This document shows positions 22,379-34,164 of a stretch of DNA of 64,000 bases, piece after piece. The translations under genes were made by a program, and so were the position numbers. The notes beneath the pieces were generated by a model. It made no database searches and was not told where the DNA came from. It saw only the letters and a list, made by a program, of their open reading frames with translations. The stretch comes from Ceratotherium simum simum (taxonomy: Eukaryota > Chordata > Mammalia > Perissodactyla > Rhinocerotidae): assembly GCF_000283155.1 (NCBI RefSeq), contig NW_004454229.1:10251336-10315335 (forward strand), in the 5' to 3' direction. Each line of letters opens with the position of its first letter. The first letter of the stretch is position 1.

Positions 22379-22554
22379 ATATTGTAATTCTCTACCATCC
22401 TCTCACTAGCCTTCCCCAGTCGAGCTGGGTCTCTCATCCTCCCCTTATGCTACTACTGAGACTGGCTTCTAAGGGCCTCCCTGCGTGGCATCCAATAGAT
22501 GCATTTACTCGTCAATGAAGTGAAAAGAAGAAAAAGCCCCATTCAGCCCCTTCA
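22379..22554. other. Unassigned DNA
   Basis: No clear repeat. It may be worn L2 on the same strand as the next entry. Confidence 0.3.
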
Positions 22555-22800
22555 GCCCACCTTCCACTGGGCTGTCAGAATTATCCTCAAAAGTAGAGTT
22601 CTGATCTTGTCATTCTCCTGATCAAAAGATGTTCAGGGCTCCCCATCACCCTGAAACAAAGACCACATCGCTTAGCCTATCTCAGTAATGTTATTTCACC
22701 ACTACTTGGAACAACCCACTTCCCAGCTGAATCAAACTCAATGGCAGGTTCCTGTCTTTTCCACCATCCCTATGCCACCTATAACATCCTGCAAAATAAA
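22555..22800 (+). repeat. L2 LINE fragment
   Basis: tctgatcttgtcattctcct, atgttcagggctccccatca and caaagaccacatcgcttagc match sense L2. Confidence 0.65.
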
Positions 22801-22899
22801 AGAATTATGTCTGATTTTGGGTACTGAGAGCCACACAGGGATATTTCATCCCAGTGTAATCCAAATCAGAATTTGCTGCATCAAAGTGGGGGGATTTTT

Positions 22900-23560
22900 A
22901 CATTATTTGTTTTTCTCATGAAAACAGTACTCCCTCAGTAATGAATCCAGCAGGAGTTCCTCCATCCCCCAGTCTTGAGGGTTCCCCTAACAAAACAATG
23001 CTTAATTTCCTCCATTTCTCCTCCTCTAATGGGGGCTGTCAAGTACCTCCTCCTGGCATCCTGGCAAAGAATGCATAACTGGAAGCATTACATGACTGTC
23101 ACATTTTCATTCTAATCAGCAGTCCCTTCCCCCACCTCCTCCTCACCCAAGGGACCAGAGATACTCCAAGCCCCTTCCCAAGCTCCTCCCTTGCTTAAGA
23201 GGACCTCTGGCCTCCCCTCCCCTTCCTTCCCCCATCCCAGGAGGTTGCAGCCCCTCATTATCCACGGAGGCTTTCACTAGGAGTTTCATTTTATCTCTCA
23301 GTTCTAAGCTTCACCTCTGACCTTAGCCTTCCTTGGGGTCACAATCTGCCCTTCCTCCCTTCCCCTCCCAGGTCAATTCCATGGATTTCTGCTGCTGCCC
23401 ATAGCAGCTTCTAGGGAGCAGAGGAAGAGGAGCAGGAGAGATTGCCTTTCTCAGCTCTGAGTGAGACACTGAGGACAAATGGGACTTTTAACAACTGCAG
23501 CTCAGTGATGAGAAAGCAAAGGGGCCCCACTGCCATCATTCAGACCCTCCTCTGAGCCCT
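22900..23560. other. Repeat-free, pyrimidine-rich block
   Basis: About 660 bp with no recognised repeat. It combines C/T-rich patches (23110-23260, 23345-23375) with a non-repetitive AT-rich stretch near 23070-23125. It could hold noncoding conserved sequence. No splice-bounded open frame is convincing. Confidence 0.35.
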
Positions 23561-23849
23561 TTGCACGTACCCGGTGAAATGGAAAACATTTTGATTAGGC
23601 CTAACTGGATGATAAATATGGGAGTCTGGTCCTTACAGACGCTAAATCCATTTCCTGCTGCAGATGAATGGGCAGGTGGCCTGCAGCCTGATCAGAACTT
23701 TCCTTGGCTAGAAGAGGATATGAAGGGCCCTGTGCCATCACCCACTGGACTCACAATAGCTGGTTGTTCAGATTTTATGAGAGGATCCTGTCCTCTGCAT
23801 AGGGCCCCTGTATTGCAGTTTCAACAGCACTGTGTGTGGGTGTTTGTTG
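23561..23849. other. Unassigned DNA
   Basis: A 113-codon open frame spans 23561-23902 on the + strand but shows no domain or family resemblance and ends in a repeat. I read it as chance. Confidence 0.4.
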
Positions 23850-24180
23850 ATTCATGGTGTTGTAGAATCAGAGCTGAAAAAAAGACTTTGAAGGTCATTT
23901 AGTCAGTAAAGTCAATTTGCTTTTGTTTTAAAGCATTGGAAACATTTTTGCAAGTAACATCTCACATGGCAGCTCAATATAGGAAACATGAAAATGGAGC
24001 TTCTCTGAATAAAGAACCTTCCTCAGAAACTTGGGGTTCCACAGAAAGCCCTTTGAAATGTAATGATTCATTCCAATCATCAAGTACATGTAGGCATCCA
24101 TTCTACCATATCCAGGCATACGATCACTAGCTTGATTAGCTCTAATGATGAGAAGCTCATTGCGTTACAAATAATATTCC
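23850..24180 (-). repeat. L3/CR1-type repeat, worn
   Basis: tgttgtagaatcagagctga and aaggtcatttagtcagtaaa at the left and gctctaatgatgagaagctc at the right match the L3/CR1 3' module in antisense order. The middle is degraded. Confidence 0.45.
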
Positions 24181-24184
24181 TGTC

Positions 24185-24355
24185 CTAAAACCTCTTACTA
24201 ATGAGCTATGTGACAATGGGCAAGTCATTTAATCTCACTAGACCTCAATATCTTTGTGTAAAAATAAGGGGAAATAATAACAACTGCCTGTCAGAAGGAA
24301 AAGAGGAAATATCATGTATGAAAACATTTAAAACTCAAGAATTCAGTAGGCACAG
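24185..24355 (+). repeat. MIR SINE fragment
   Basis: gagctatgtgacaatgggca and agtcatttaatctcactaga are sense MIR core. Confidence 0.8.
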
Positions 24356-24394
24356 TGGTGGAGCAGACAGCAGTCTATAGATGAAAGGACTAAA

Positions 24395-24590
24395 CTTAGA
24401 GTCAGACTGCAATTCAAATTTGAGTCTGTCACCTGTTAACTGTTTGACTTTGGGCAACTTACCTAACCTGTCTGTGCCTCAATTTCATCATTTATTTCAA
24501 CATATGATTCACTGAGTTGTTCTGAAGATTAAATATGTGACAGAAAGGCACTTTATAAAACATAGGGGATGATGATGATGATCATGATGA
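24395..24590 (+). repeat. MIR SINE with (GAT)n end
   Basis: gtttgactttgggcaactta, taacctgtctgtgcctcaat and gttctgaagattaaatatgt, then a gatgatgatgatgat patch from about 24567. Confidence 0.85.
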
Positions 24591-24774
24591 TTGCTGTGAA
24601 TAGGGTGCACATAGGAAGCCAGCCCCAGCTACCTTGACCTTGGCTGAGGTTGACAGTTACCACATCCAGACCAAAATATTTCTGGTAAGGACAGAGCCAG
24701 CCGGAAAGGACAATCCTCTGAAGCTTCATCAGGTGTCCTGGAGCACATGGATTGTGTCACAAGGGGGAGGAGAA

Positions 24775-24835
24775 CCACCCTCTGTGCACAATGCTAGGTG
24801 CTTTATATGCAGGAAATCACCTAACTCCTGTTTGC
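24775..24835 (-). repeat. MIR fragment
   Basis: caatgctaggtgctttatat and aggaaatcacctaactcctg are the antisense MIR 3' part. Confidence 0.5.
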
Positions 24836-24929
24836 TCTCTGATCCGTTCTTACCCTTCCCTGGTCCACTCTCTATCACGGGTAGGCTAACCTCTGCCAAC
24901 TCCATGTCCAAGGCTCTCTTGCCAAAACA

Positions 24930-25370
24930 CAAAGTTTAGCCAATCGGAAGCAATGGAGGGAGATCGGAGGGAGAGAGGAATGGAGAAGTCAGAGCTTCTC
25001 ACCTTGCCCCCTTGGCTTTGGGCAGAGTCTACAGCAGTGGCTGTTTCTCCTCCAGGCTCCAGCTTCCTACAGTCAGCCCTTCAAACTATGATCTGAGCTC
25101 CTGCCGGGCAGCGTCCCCAGTAACTCCAGGTCCTGACCAACTACCCCTAGGAATGGCCATCCTCCAAGGTCCTGGCTCGCACTGGGCTCTGCTTCCAGGG
25201 CTCTGGTAACGCTGCTTCTAGTCTAGTGGTTTCTCGCACTTTCCAGTCCTGAGATCGCCTCCTCTTCCCCAGGTTGCTGTGTTGGTCATTCTAGCAATTT
25301 GTGACCAATTCATATTAAATTACATTTATAGAACCACCTGGCGTGAGTTCTGTTTCCTACAAAACCTTGA
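24930..25370 (+). repeat. L1M-type 3' UTR (tentative)
   Basis: agccaatcggaagcaatgga, aactatgatctgagctcctg, and the ending gtttcctacaaaaccttgac match an old L1M 3' UTR pattern. Moderate divergence. Confidence 0.55.
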
Positions 25371-25374
25371 CGAG

Positions 25375-25520
25375 TATGCCCCCTGACAACTTGATGAGGT
25401 TATTGTTTTTCCCTATTTACCTTTAAATGAACTTCGTCTCATAAAAGTTAAACAATGTACTCAAGATTACAAAACAGAGTGGCTGAACTGAATCTAAACT
25501 CCGTCTATGAGATTTCAAGG
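25375..25520 (-). repeat. MIR fragment
   Basis: acttgatgaggttattgttt and aaacaatgtactcaagatta are antisense MIR, diverged. Confidence 0.6.
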
Positions 25521-25719
25521 AAGTCTGTGTTCTTTCCCCCCAAACCACAAGCCTTCCCTTGAGATTGGGTAAATCACGAGGGGCTAGAAGTCTCTAAATG
25601 CTGGAGAAATCCATGTCTGGAAATACCAAAAAGAACGCTGATTTTGTTTCAGGTTTCCGTTTTCTTGGTTTTGATAGCAGATGCTCTATAGTTTGAGGCT
25701 CAAAGTTGCTTTTAAAAAA

Positions 25720-25895
25720 CAGACAGTGATATAGTAAAAAGAAAATTGAATATAACATGGGCACTGGTGTGGGTCTGCCCCAACTTAGCTGTGAGACCTC
25801 AGGTAACACCCTTGTCCTCTCGGGGCCCGGTTTCCCTACCTTTAAAATGACGACTTTGGACTCAATAATGCAACAATTTGATTCTGTGATTTGAA
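25720..25895 (+). repeat. MIR/L3-type repeat
   Basis: tagctgtgagacctcaggta, cggtttccctacctttaaaa, gactttggactcaataatgc and gattctgtgatttg form a sense copy whose end resembles L3. Confidence 0.6.
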
Positions 25896-26700
25896 TGGTG
25901 TGGTTTCATCGTGATTTTTGCTTCACCCTACAAGGGAAATTTACACGTGCTGGAATGTTTTTTTGGCACATGAAACCCTAAATTAAAGTGAATAAATGAA
26001 ATCTTTGGCATGCCACTCCTGAAAGATTTTCAGACCCCGAATTAGAATGAACAAAGGGAGACTTGGTAAGATACTTTACAAAGGTGCCTGACCCTGGTTT
26101 AGATCATCAAAATGTCATTAGGGAGATTGGAGTGCTCGGCCGGCTGCAGCTCATCTGGGGAAGTTTCATGGAGAAGGTGAGCTCACAAGAGTTCTGAGTG
26201 AGAAGAGTGTCTGGCTCCCACCCCATGAGCTTCCTCACTTCAAAGGGGGCACCTTGTACCCAACCTGCAGTCCTAGCCTCACCCAAGTCTTTGGAAACTT
26301 ACACTGTCCCTACTCAGGAGAAATCCGTGAGCCCAGAAGCTTAATGGCACATGACATTAGGATGCTGATCATTCTATGACCTTGGTCTTGGTTTGAGTAT
26401 CTGAGCTCTTGGGTTGCTCCTGAGCCTGAGCCCCTGTTTTTCCCTTAGTTCCATGAAGTGGTACCCAGTCTGGTTTCCTTCCGTGCCTGAGTCATTGCTC
26501 TGGTGCCCATACCTGAATCATGTTCCCACATCCCAGGACACAGGCCAGTGGGCCTGAGCCAGTGCCCATTGGGGAAAGTTGTTGGTAGCAATTGCTGGTA
26601 GTATCTATCCGAGCCCTGTCCAAAGAGAAGTTCTTCATCTCCACATCTGGACGTGAGCACTACAAGGGAACAGACATCCTGTTAAAGAAATGGACTAACA
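25896..26700. other. Repeat-free stretch with a candidate regulatory part
   Basis: About 800 bp with no repeat recognised. 25960-26160 contains two acaaag SOX/TCF-like cores (26051-26056 and 26078-26083) in AT-rich sequence. The rest has no motif cluster. Confidence 0.3.
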
Positions 26701-27689
26701 CCTTAGGCTTAAGCAGGGTTCTTGCATAAGCCCACACACAATCATGGCCCCTACCCTCAAAGAATCAAATACAAGAAACAGCCCAGAAAGTTCAAAGAGT
26801 GGTAGTAGGCTGAAATAGCTCTTGGCTCTCTCACTCTCATCTGCAACAACTTTGAGAGCAGGGGCCACACTAGACAACAGGGGCCCCGCTAGAAGCAAGA
26901 GAACTCTAGATTGACCAGAATGTTGGTAAAGTAGAGCGCTGTCCAAGACAGGAAAGTCAATTTTGATCTTCTTTGGGAAGAGGTGGAGCTGTTGAGATCC
27001 CTAAAGGTACTGCTAAGAGTCTTTCTGGATGAACACCCTTCTAAAGAGGTGAGTCTAGCTAACTGCAGGGTTGTTCCTGGAAATGAGGAAGTGAGTGAGG
27101 AAGCCAGTAGGGTGGGCAGGCAAGTTAAGGGCCAGAGGGGAACTACTGAACTGCTCAGGACAAATGAGGATCTACTGACCACTCCTGTCACTGGTTCTTC
27201 TTCTCCACTTCTCTGCCTTATAGCACCAGCCTCTCTTTTAAATCTATCAATTTGAAGGGATGTCACATTGTTGGCCTGCCCAGGGCACCCACGTATCCCA
27301 GACATGTTTCAGTCTAGCCTAACTCACAGGCTTATTGTGATAGCTCTTGGAAAGCACATCCTCCAGTGGACGCACACAGGAAGCACTGATTCTCTCCAGA
27401 AACCCCCATCTTTCCTCTTGTGCCCAGACACCTCCTCTGGCTCCTCCAAATGCACCTGTGCTGGAGGCACAACCTAGGGAAGTGGCGATGTGAGTCTACC
27501 TGCTGATGTCTTCTGCAAAGTGCCGTACCTGAAATTAAGTCTGTGATCTGACCTCCTATTATCGATAACAATAAATGTATATTGAAGATTGAAAAATGTT
27601 GATGGAGAAGTAAAATTAGTCAGCCATCAATGTGCTCAGACTCTGAGTAAACAGACATCAGGTACACTTCTAACACTTGTAGAGAAAGG
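26701..27689. other. Unassigned single-copy DNA
   Basis: About 990 bp. A 138-codon antisense open frame (26889-27305) and a 90-codon sense frame (26983-27255) overlap each other and show no family resemblance. A weak L2-like phrase lies near 26740-26760. Confidence 0.4.
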
Positions 27690-27805
27690 AACCACCATTT
27701 AGAGATGAATAAATTTAGACTCAGTTTAGAGATTTGGTTGAGGGCAACAGCTAATGTTGCCAGTTCTAACTCTCCAAACTCTGCTCTTTCTACCTCATCC
27801 CAGCA
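27690..27805 (-). repeat. MIR fragment (weak)
   Basis: ccaccatttagagatgaata, caacagctaatgttgccagt and ctctgctctttctacctcat give a diverged antisense MIR. Confidence 0.5.
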
Positions 27806-28599
27806 CAGTAACAAGAGACCATCAGAACAAATGAGCCTAACCAAGACCAACACGTTGCATGATTCCAGGAGGTGCCGTTCAGTGTTGTAGTCTCTGTAAA
27901 CACCACGGCCTGGAGCTATGCAGTGCTGCAGCACCGGATCACGCTAGGAAAGCCCACTGCCTCTTCTTCCAAAAGCCCTTTCTTTATTCATGCCCACTTC
28001 ATGAATTCCATGTTTTGAAATATTTAGTTCATCAAACAAACTTCATTTTTAAGGTGCAAGTAAATCATATTCCCGTTGTTTTAATGATTCAAAATACGAT
28101 AAAGATTGAGGTTTGGATCACCAGGAGATAACCAAGGTTACAATTTTGAGTTGATTTTGTTCCAGCCAAACACACATAGATTTGACATTTGAGTTAGCAC
28201 ATGAAACCTTAAAACACATAAACATTTCGTTTCCCTTAGGCCTCCTGACATATTAAAAATAACAGAGAACTCCACTGCTACCCTGACAGTGGTGCCTTCA
28301 CAGACTTTAGTATTCTCTAAGAGCCTCCTTTAGGAACTCCAGACCTCACTATACCAAAAGAACTAGGCTGGTCAATGATTTATTGAGTTTGAAATTAGTG
28401 GAGGGGGAAACAAAGAAAAACAGAAGTCAAGCCTCTGTAGAAAATACCACAAAACACATACAAGAAAAGATTTTCCATATTTTAATTATATTTGTTAACA
28501 CGGGCAGAATAGAATAAGTAAAAAAAGTATCAGCTATTCTACTTTCTTCTTTGTTAGTGAAAAAGGAAGAAGAGAAGGGAATTGGAATTATAATACATT
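27806..28599. other. Unassigned single-copy DNA
   Basis: About 790 bp of AT-biased sequence with no repeat or exon signal. Confidence 0.4.
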
Positions 28600-28604
28600 T
28601 TATC

Positions 28605-28770
28605 TACTATGTGCCAGGAACTGTAAAAGGATAATCATCACGAGTATTTCTCTTATTTAATAAAAAAGGAAACTGACTTTCATTTAGCTAAATACATTGC
28701 CACATATCTAGTAAGTGATTAAAAACCAGGATTTGAATTCAAGAAATCCTGGCTTCAAGTCTGTGTGTAC
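28605..28770 (-). repeat. MIR SINE fragment
   Basis: tctactatgtgccaggaact, tctagtaagtgattaaaaac and aggatttgaattcaagaaat are antisense MIR. Confidence 0.8.
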
Positions 28771-28799
28771 TTTTCCTTCCTGATGCTTTTTTATCTCGT

Positions 28800-28965
28800 T
28801 AAGAGAAACACAATTCAACAGGCGATTACCAAGCTCTTGCTTTGTGTCAGGCATTCATTTTCAGTCATTCAACAAATATTTATCGAGCCTCTGGCATGTG
28901 CCAGACGCTGTGCCTCTTATCTCACAGCACATGGTCTAATGGGCGGGACCAGCGGCAGCTCACAG
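28800..28965 (-). repeat. L2 LINE 3' end
   Basis: cagtcattcaacaaatattt, atcgagcctctggcatgtgc and cacagcacatggtctaatgg are antisense L2. A second, worn copy may precede it from 28805. Confidence 0.75.
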
Positions 28966-29599
28966 GGAGACTCTGATAGGAGCGCAGTGGGAGCAAACTG
29001 ATGTAGAGGTGCAGACAAGAAACCTTCCTTAGTTTTTCTTTTCTTTTCTCAGTATGGTTATCTCAGGGCTCCCAGGTCTATAAGAAAGGATGGTCAAGGT
29101 GTCAGCCCTATTCAAGTTCAGCCAGGAGATAACACTTGAGACACATCAACACAGGCAAAAATCCCTCTTCTTGTAACATATGATAAAACATGGAGCACAC
29201 AAACTTGCCCCATCAAGGGATCCAGTGTAATTGGCGAGCCTTCTCTGGTAGCATTTAAGGTGTTATCTCTATAAATACAGTGCATTTTGCTTTAATAAAA
29301 AATGAATTTTCCAGAACAGTGACAGTATTGACCTTACATATTATCCAAATAGAAATTGTAATGAAACAAGTCGAACAGTCAGTAGTTATAATAGATATGC
29401 AAATATTGGTCTTTTCTTAAAGGTCTTTCGGCCTACTCACACGTGTCTCTTATGTGTCTGAGAGGGTGGATTCCGCCTGCATTTATAATCTAGAAGGACA
29501 TAGAGGAGGAGGAAAAAAGAGGGAGGAGGGAACGTTTGTCAAACAGTCACGGAGGGTAGAGTCCAGGAAGATTGTGCTTGAGTCTACAGCTTCAAGAAC
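28966..29599. other. Unassigned single-copy DNA
   Basis: About 630 bp with no family recognised. A short purine-rich patch lies near 29500-29530. Confidence 0.4.
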
Positions 29600-29800
29600 A
29601 CATTTTGGGATAACTGCTGTGTGCTCAATGCATTCGTATATGCTACCTCATTTGAGCCACACAACAACCTGTGATGCAAGTATGGCTACTGCCATTTTAT
29701 AGGTGAGAAGACCAAGGATCAGAAAAATGAGTGACTTGCCCAAATTCAGACAACCGAGGAATAGCATCATTGGAATCTGTGCCCTAACCTTCTCATCCTA
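29600..29800 (-). repeat. MIR SINE
   Basis: ctgctgtgtgctcaatgcat, cattttataggtgagaagac and gagtgacttgcccaaattca are antisense MIR. Confidence 0.85.
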
Positions 29801-29884
29801 AATTAGTTGATTTTTCATCTAAAACTCACTTGGTCAAGGTCTAGGTGTAAGAATCAAACTGAATCTATGAATTCATTTCCTGAT

Positions 29885-30035
29885 TAACTCAATAGATGGT
29901 TATTGAGTGTCGCCTGTGTCCTGTTCTAGGTGATAAGAAATTATAAAACAACTAAAGAAGTGGTTTCTGATCTAAAGCGCTCTCAGGTTGCCAGGGAGAT
30001 GTCATACAGACTACAAAGAAGCTTAAAAATGAAAC
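29885..30035 (-). repeat. L2 LINE fragment
   Basis: tggttattgagtgtcgcctg, gtcctgttctaggtgataag and ctctcaggttgccagggaga are antisense L2, diverged. Confidence 0.6.
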
Positions 30036-31214
30036 AGAGAAGCAAACACACAACTCAGCTCTCCTTAACTCAACCCTACCAAGAGCCTTTAGCCAAATTC
30101 ACTGGCCAGTCTCCATCTATAAAGTGGAACAGTTCTATTGCAGAGTTTCCATACAATGGCAAATGTGAATGAGAAGGCTATATTGTTTGATCCTTAATTA
30201 TCTTTAGATAGATTGTACACTTTGTGGTCTATCAGTGGAAATTTGTAGCTGGTTTATTGACCAGATTGAACTTGGTGTGATGCAACCAAGGAAGAGTTTT
30301 ATTTTTCTCCCATCACTCTTTTCTCTCAAGCTCTGATGACTCTGTCCCTTAATAACATGTCTGACAGACCTCTGGGCTTTCTAGTTACTTTCATGAATTG
30401 AAATGCCCAGTCCAGATTGGATGGGTTATCGCATCCCAGTCTGATGCTCACTTCTTCCTCTCACTTCTGCCCTAGACAGGCCTAGGTATCAGGAACTTGT
30501 TGGTAAAGAGAAGGCTTGTATACTCCCTGGACACCTCCTTTTCCCCTTCATTCCCCTCCTCCTCTGAGAAGATGAGGTACAGGGAAAGATGCTATGGTGT
30601 AAGGCTCATCTCATCTAAGGCTGTTTCCCTCTATTCTTGAATAACTCTAGGTTGCTATTAATAGCTCCTGTATTGTAAGAAACCAAGTGGTGCCTCTATC
30701 ATAGGCAAATGCAGAGTCCTGTGGGTACCTTGCTTGGATAGGCATGGGTCACATCAGCTGCTCCACTGTAACAATAAACAGCACACCCCAAAATGAGATA
30801 CCAATATCCCCTTCTTGAAAGCACCCCTGTCTCTGTTAAGTAATTCTCTTGGAGGTCCCCTTACTTAGCTGGAGGGAACATCCATTGGGAAGGAAAAGAA
30901 AAAGCCACAGTTCTCCTCCCAAGTGAATAACTTCTGAACCTGGTCATCCTCCTCTCCTCCTAGTCTTCTATTTATGCAAAGGTTGTATAAATAGATGGAG
31001 ATGGGGGAGAACCTGGATGATGGCTGAGGTTTCCAGAGTCCTCAAAGGAGTGTCTGCCTTCATTCATTTGGCACTTGGTTTCCCTCTGACCTCTGCTTTG
31101 TGTTCTAGTTGTCAATCCCGGGCAACCAGAAAAGTTCTATTCGATAATCTACATGTAAAACGATAGTATTGGCTTATATGTTGTCTAAAATCAGCAGAAA
31201 CCTCGCCTGTTTGT
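30036..31214. other. Unassigned single-copy DNA
   Basis: About 1.2 kb with no repeat, exon or RNA gene that I can support. It is one of the longer repeat-poor stretches. Confidence 0.4.
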
Positions 31215-32178
31215 GCACCACAACACTATGCCTGGTATAACTCAAGCAAAGTCTGCTCAAAAGGAGCTTACATCTTAGGGGAGAAAGAAAAAAAATATAT
31301 GCATGCATACATAACAACCAACAATACAAAATCAGTGACAAGTGCTGTGCAGATTACTCTGATAGAAAGTAACTGAAGCAAATTTAGATTATGTGATCAG
31401 GAAAGGTTGTTCTTAGGAGGAGACATTTGGGCTGTGATTTGAGTAACAAGGAAAGAACCAGTATGTTAAGATCAAGAAAGAGCACGCAAGACAGTGAGAA
31501 GAGCTCCTGCAAAAGCCTAAGATGAAGGCCTGTGTGGGCGGAGCAGAGTAGAAATGGGGGCAATTGATACACGTTTGGATCAGAGAGGCAGGTAGGCAAA
31601 AGAGCTCATGGGATTTGCCACTAAAGTAAAGACTTTTTTTTTATTACATTCTAGATGAAAGGGGAAGCCTTTGGAAAGTTTTAAGCAGGGAAACGACAAG
31701 ATGCATGTTTTACAAAGATTTCTCCCACAGGTTTTTGGCAAATAGATTGTATAAGGTACAAGTGGAAATGGATAGTAATTCAAACCAAAAATGGTTGGTG
31801 GCTTGGGTTAGGTCTACAGCTGTGAGGGTAGAAAGAAGCGGCAAAATTGAGTATGTGTTTAGAAGAATAATGCACAGGTCTAGCTGATAAATTGAATGCT
31901 GGGGGTGAGGAAAAGAGAGAAATTAAAAATAACATGTACACTTCTGGATGGTGGTACCATTTCTGGGGAAGAGGAAAAATAGAGAAGTATTGTGGAGAGT
32001 CAAGGGTTGTCTTTTAGTCATATAAAGTTTGAGATGACTTCCTGTTGACATTCATGTGAGAAAGTCCAGTAGGCAGTGGGCATTTAGATACATGAATCTA
32101 AAGTTTCTGAGAGTATCAGGGTTAAAGAAGCATATTTAGGAGTCACCAGCAAATGCATTTGATGCTGTAAGACTAGGT
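31215..32178 (-). repeat. Long L2 LINE copy, left part
   Basis: ctatgcctggtataactcaa, aaaggagcttacatcttagg, tggaaagttttaagcaggga, acaagatgcatgttttacaa, and aggagtcaccagcaaatgca follow the L2 antisense order. It continues after the MER5 element to about 32415. Confidence 0.75.
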
Positions 32179-32179
32179 G

Positions 32180-32325
32180 TGTTAATGGGCATTCGAAGCT
32201 TGTTAAAATGCAGATTCTAATTTAGCAGGTCTGGGGCAGGGCCTGGTAGTGTGCATATCTAACAAGCTCCTAGCTGATGACAGTGCTGCTGGTCTGGAGA
32301 CCTCATTTTGAGGAGCAGGAGTCTA
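32180..32325 (-). mobile_element. MER5-type hAT element inside L2
   Basis: ttgttaaaatgcagattcta, ggtctggggcagggcctggt and aacaagctcctagctgatga are the MER5A/MER5B signature. It is a short nonautonomous hAT-Charlie copy with worn ends, so no 8-bp duplication can be shown. L2 sequence resumes on its right. Confidence 0.7.
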
Positions 32326-32415
32326 GAGAGAATGGGTAGATAGAGGAGGTTGCCTGAGACAGAGACCTATGAAATCCACCATCAAGAGCAGGTAGAGAAG
32401 GAGCCAGTAAAGGAG
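32326..32415 (-). repeat. L2 LINE, right part
   Basis: gagacctatgaaatccacca and agaaggagccagtaaaggag continue the L2 seen at 31215-32178. Confidence 0.55.
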
Positions 32416-32469
32416 ATGACCCCCCTCCCCTCCCTCAATTCTTTCCATCCTCCTTCCTTTCTTTCTACC

Positions 32470-32530
32470 CATAAACATTTATGAGACAAATTAGGCGTCA
32501 GGCACTGCACTCAACAGTTTCTTATGTTCC
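32470..32530 (-). repeat. L2 3' end fragment
   Basis: taaacatttatgagacaaat and cgtcaggcactgcactcaac are antisense L2. Confidence 0.6.
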
Positions 32531-33402
32531 TCTATTGACATAAAGTTGCCAAACCTTAATTCAGTCTTTTATTCTGTGGGTAAATTTCCCACTCCCTGCT
32601 GCTAAGACATTTCTGCTGAACTCAAAGGCTCTGTTTACCTGTTTCCAGAAATATCCAGATTAGAAATTTAAGAATGTAAACACCTGTTTGAAAGGAACCC
32701 CACAGGAGCCTTAACTACCTCTGTGCATATGAGGCGGGGGAGCAGGAAAACGTGGGGATAAGAAGCTTTGGCAAAGCTTGACTGTGGGGATGAGAACAGC
32801 TGGAAATTTGGAAGTTCAGCCATTATCCAACTGCAGCCAAGTGTGGAGTGCCCCCTTCTAATTTCAGGAAAGAGGAGAAAGAATATTTCCTTCAATGCCA
32901 GGCCTATGCTCCATCAGAACCAATACTGATTGTGCTTGACAAGGGGGGAAGAAAAAAGAAAGAAACACAACAAGAAAAAAAAGCACCACCACGATCTAGT
33001 TAAAGGAAAACAACTCAGAATTAACATGACTCATCCAAAAGGAAACAAGTCAATTAAACCAACGAGGTCTCTGAAGCAACCCAGTCCCCTCCCCAGCCCA
33101 GCCACTAAATTGCATCTTGCTTACTCTCAACTCAAAGACAGAAAGGAAACAGAAGGTGAGGATGCTGCCTGGATTTATGCATGAAGAAAAGGATGGTGAT
33201 AAAAGACAGGGCTTTGAAAAGCAATCAGAGCTGCCAGCCTCCCAACTGAGAACTGTTTAAAATAGCACCATCAAATAAGAGCCTCATACATACAAGTCAA
33301 ATCCTAAGATCTCCTTTGGACATGCTTTGCAGAATTCCAGAATAATATGGCTATGTCTCCTTGCCTTTTTTCCCCTCTCTCCTTTCTGTCTCTCTCTGTC
33401 TG

Positions 33403-33403
<1 letters not shown>
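32531..33403. other. Unassigned single-copy DNA
   Basis: About 870 bp. An A-rich patch at 32940-32990 gives a lysine-rich frame without meaning. The right end is C/T-rich before the next tract. Confidence 0.4.

Positions 33404-33436
<33 letters not shown>
33404..33436. repeat. (CA)n microsatellite
   Basis: About 16 uninterrupted CA units, preceded by a CT-rich run. Likely polymorphic. Confidence 0.95.
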
Positions 33437-33439
<3 letters not shown>

Positions 33440-33629
33440 CAGAGGATGCTGGGATCTAGGATGGCTCTGAAGGGAGGAAAGTGAGCTCAAGATGGAGGAT
33501 TTAGCTAAATATTGGGTGGAGTGGGGAGAGGATAGGTCGTTTCATTAGCCCACGACTGTATTCCCTCTACTTTTAATAACATGAAGGTCTTGCCCACGTG
33601 GACAACTTCCCAGAGTGAAAAGCAACTTC
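33437..33629. other. Unassigned DNA
   Basis: No repeat recognised. Confidence 0.35.
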
Positions 33630-33840
33630 TCACACATGATCCTATGTAAGCCTTCATACAGCACCTGTGAAGGAAGTCAGAAATATTACCTCTCCTGTTT
33701 TCAAACATGAAGAAACTAAGAGACTCAGAGACATACATAATGGGATTTGTCCAAAATTACTTTGCAAGTCAAGGAAAAAGGACATGAACCAAGGGCTTTG
33801 GCTCTCAAGTTCAGGGCTTTTTCCACTATCCCACACTAAC
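33630..33840 (-). repeat. MIR SINE
   Basis: tcaaacatgaagaaactaag, gtccaaaattactttgcaag and gggctttttccactatccca are antisense MIR with the head side at the right. Confidence 0.75.
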
Positions 33841-34164
33841 TTTAAATTATTGGCTGGAGATGTGAAGAGTGACAGCTTTGTCTTCAGTATATGGCCAAGC
33901 TGTGCACCTATGTGCCCAAAGTGTGCCGAGTTCTCAGCTGGGGGACAGTTCCTCGTTCTAGAACATGAAGTCCAACAAGTCAAGTCAAGAAGTCCATTGT
34001 TCAATGTTGTCGTCAGAACTGTGCTAGTTACCACAGGAGATACAAAGGACTTAAGATGTACTGGCATGCTCCAGTAGTCAACACATGCTTGTGGCGGGAG
34101 GTATGAGAGAGGAATTATATTAGGGAGGAACAGGTGGAGAGTGATAATAATGGTGATGGCAGTG
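33841..34164. other. Unassigned DNA
   Basis: Open frames on both strands overlap here (to 136 and 174 codons) and extend into the MIR. They carry no domain. Confidence 0.4.

Noticed and set aside
33404..33436. Left-handed (Z-DNA) regulatory element from (CA)n
   Set aside because: Such tracts are common in mammals and nothing beside it suggests a promoter.
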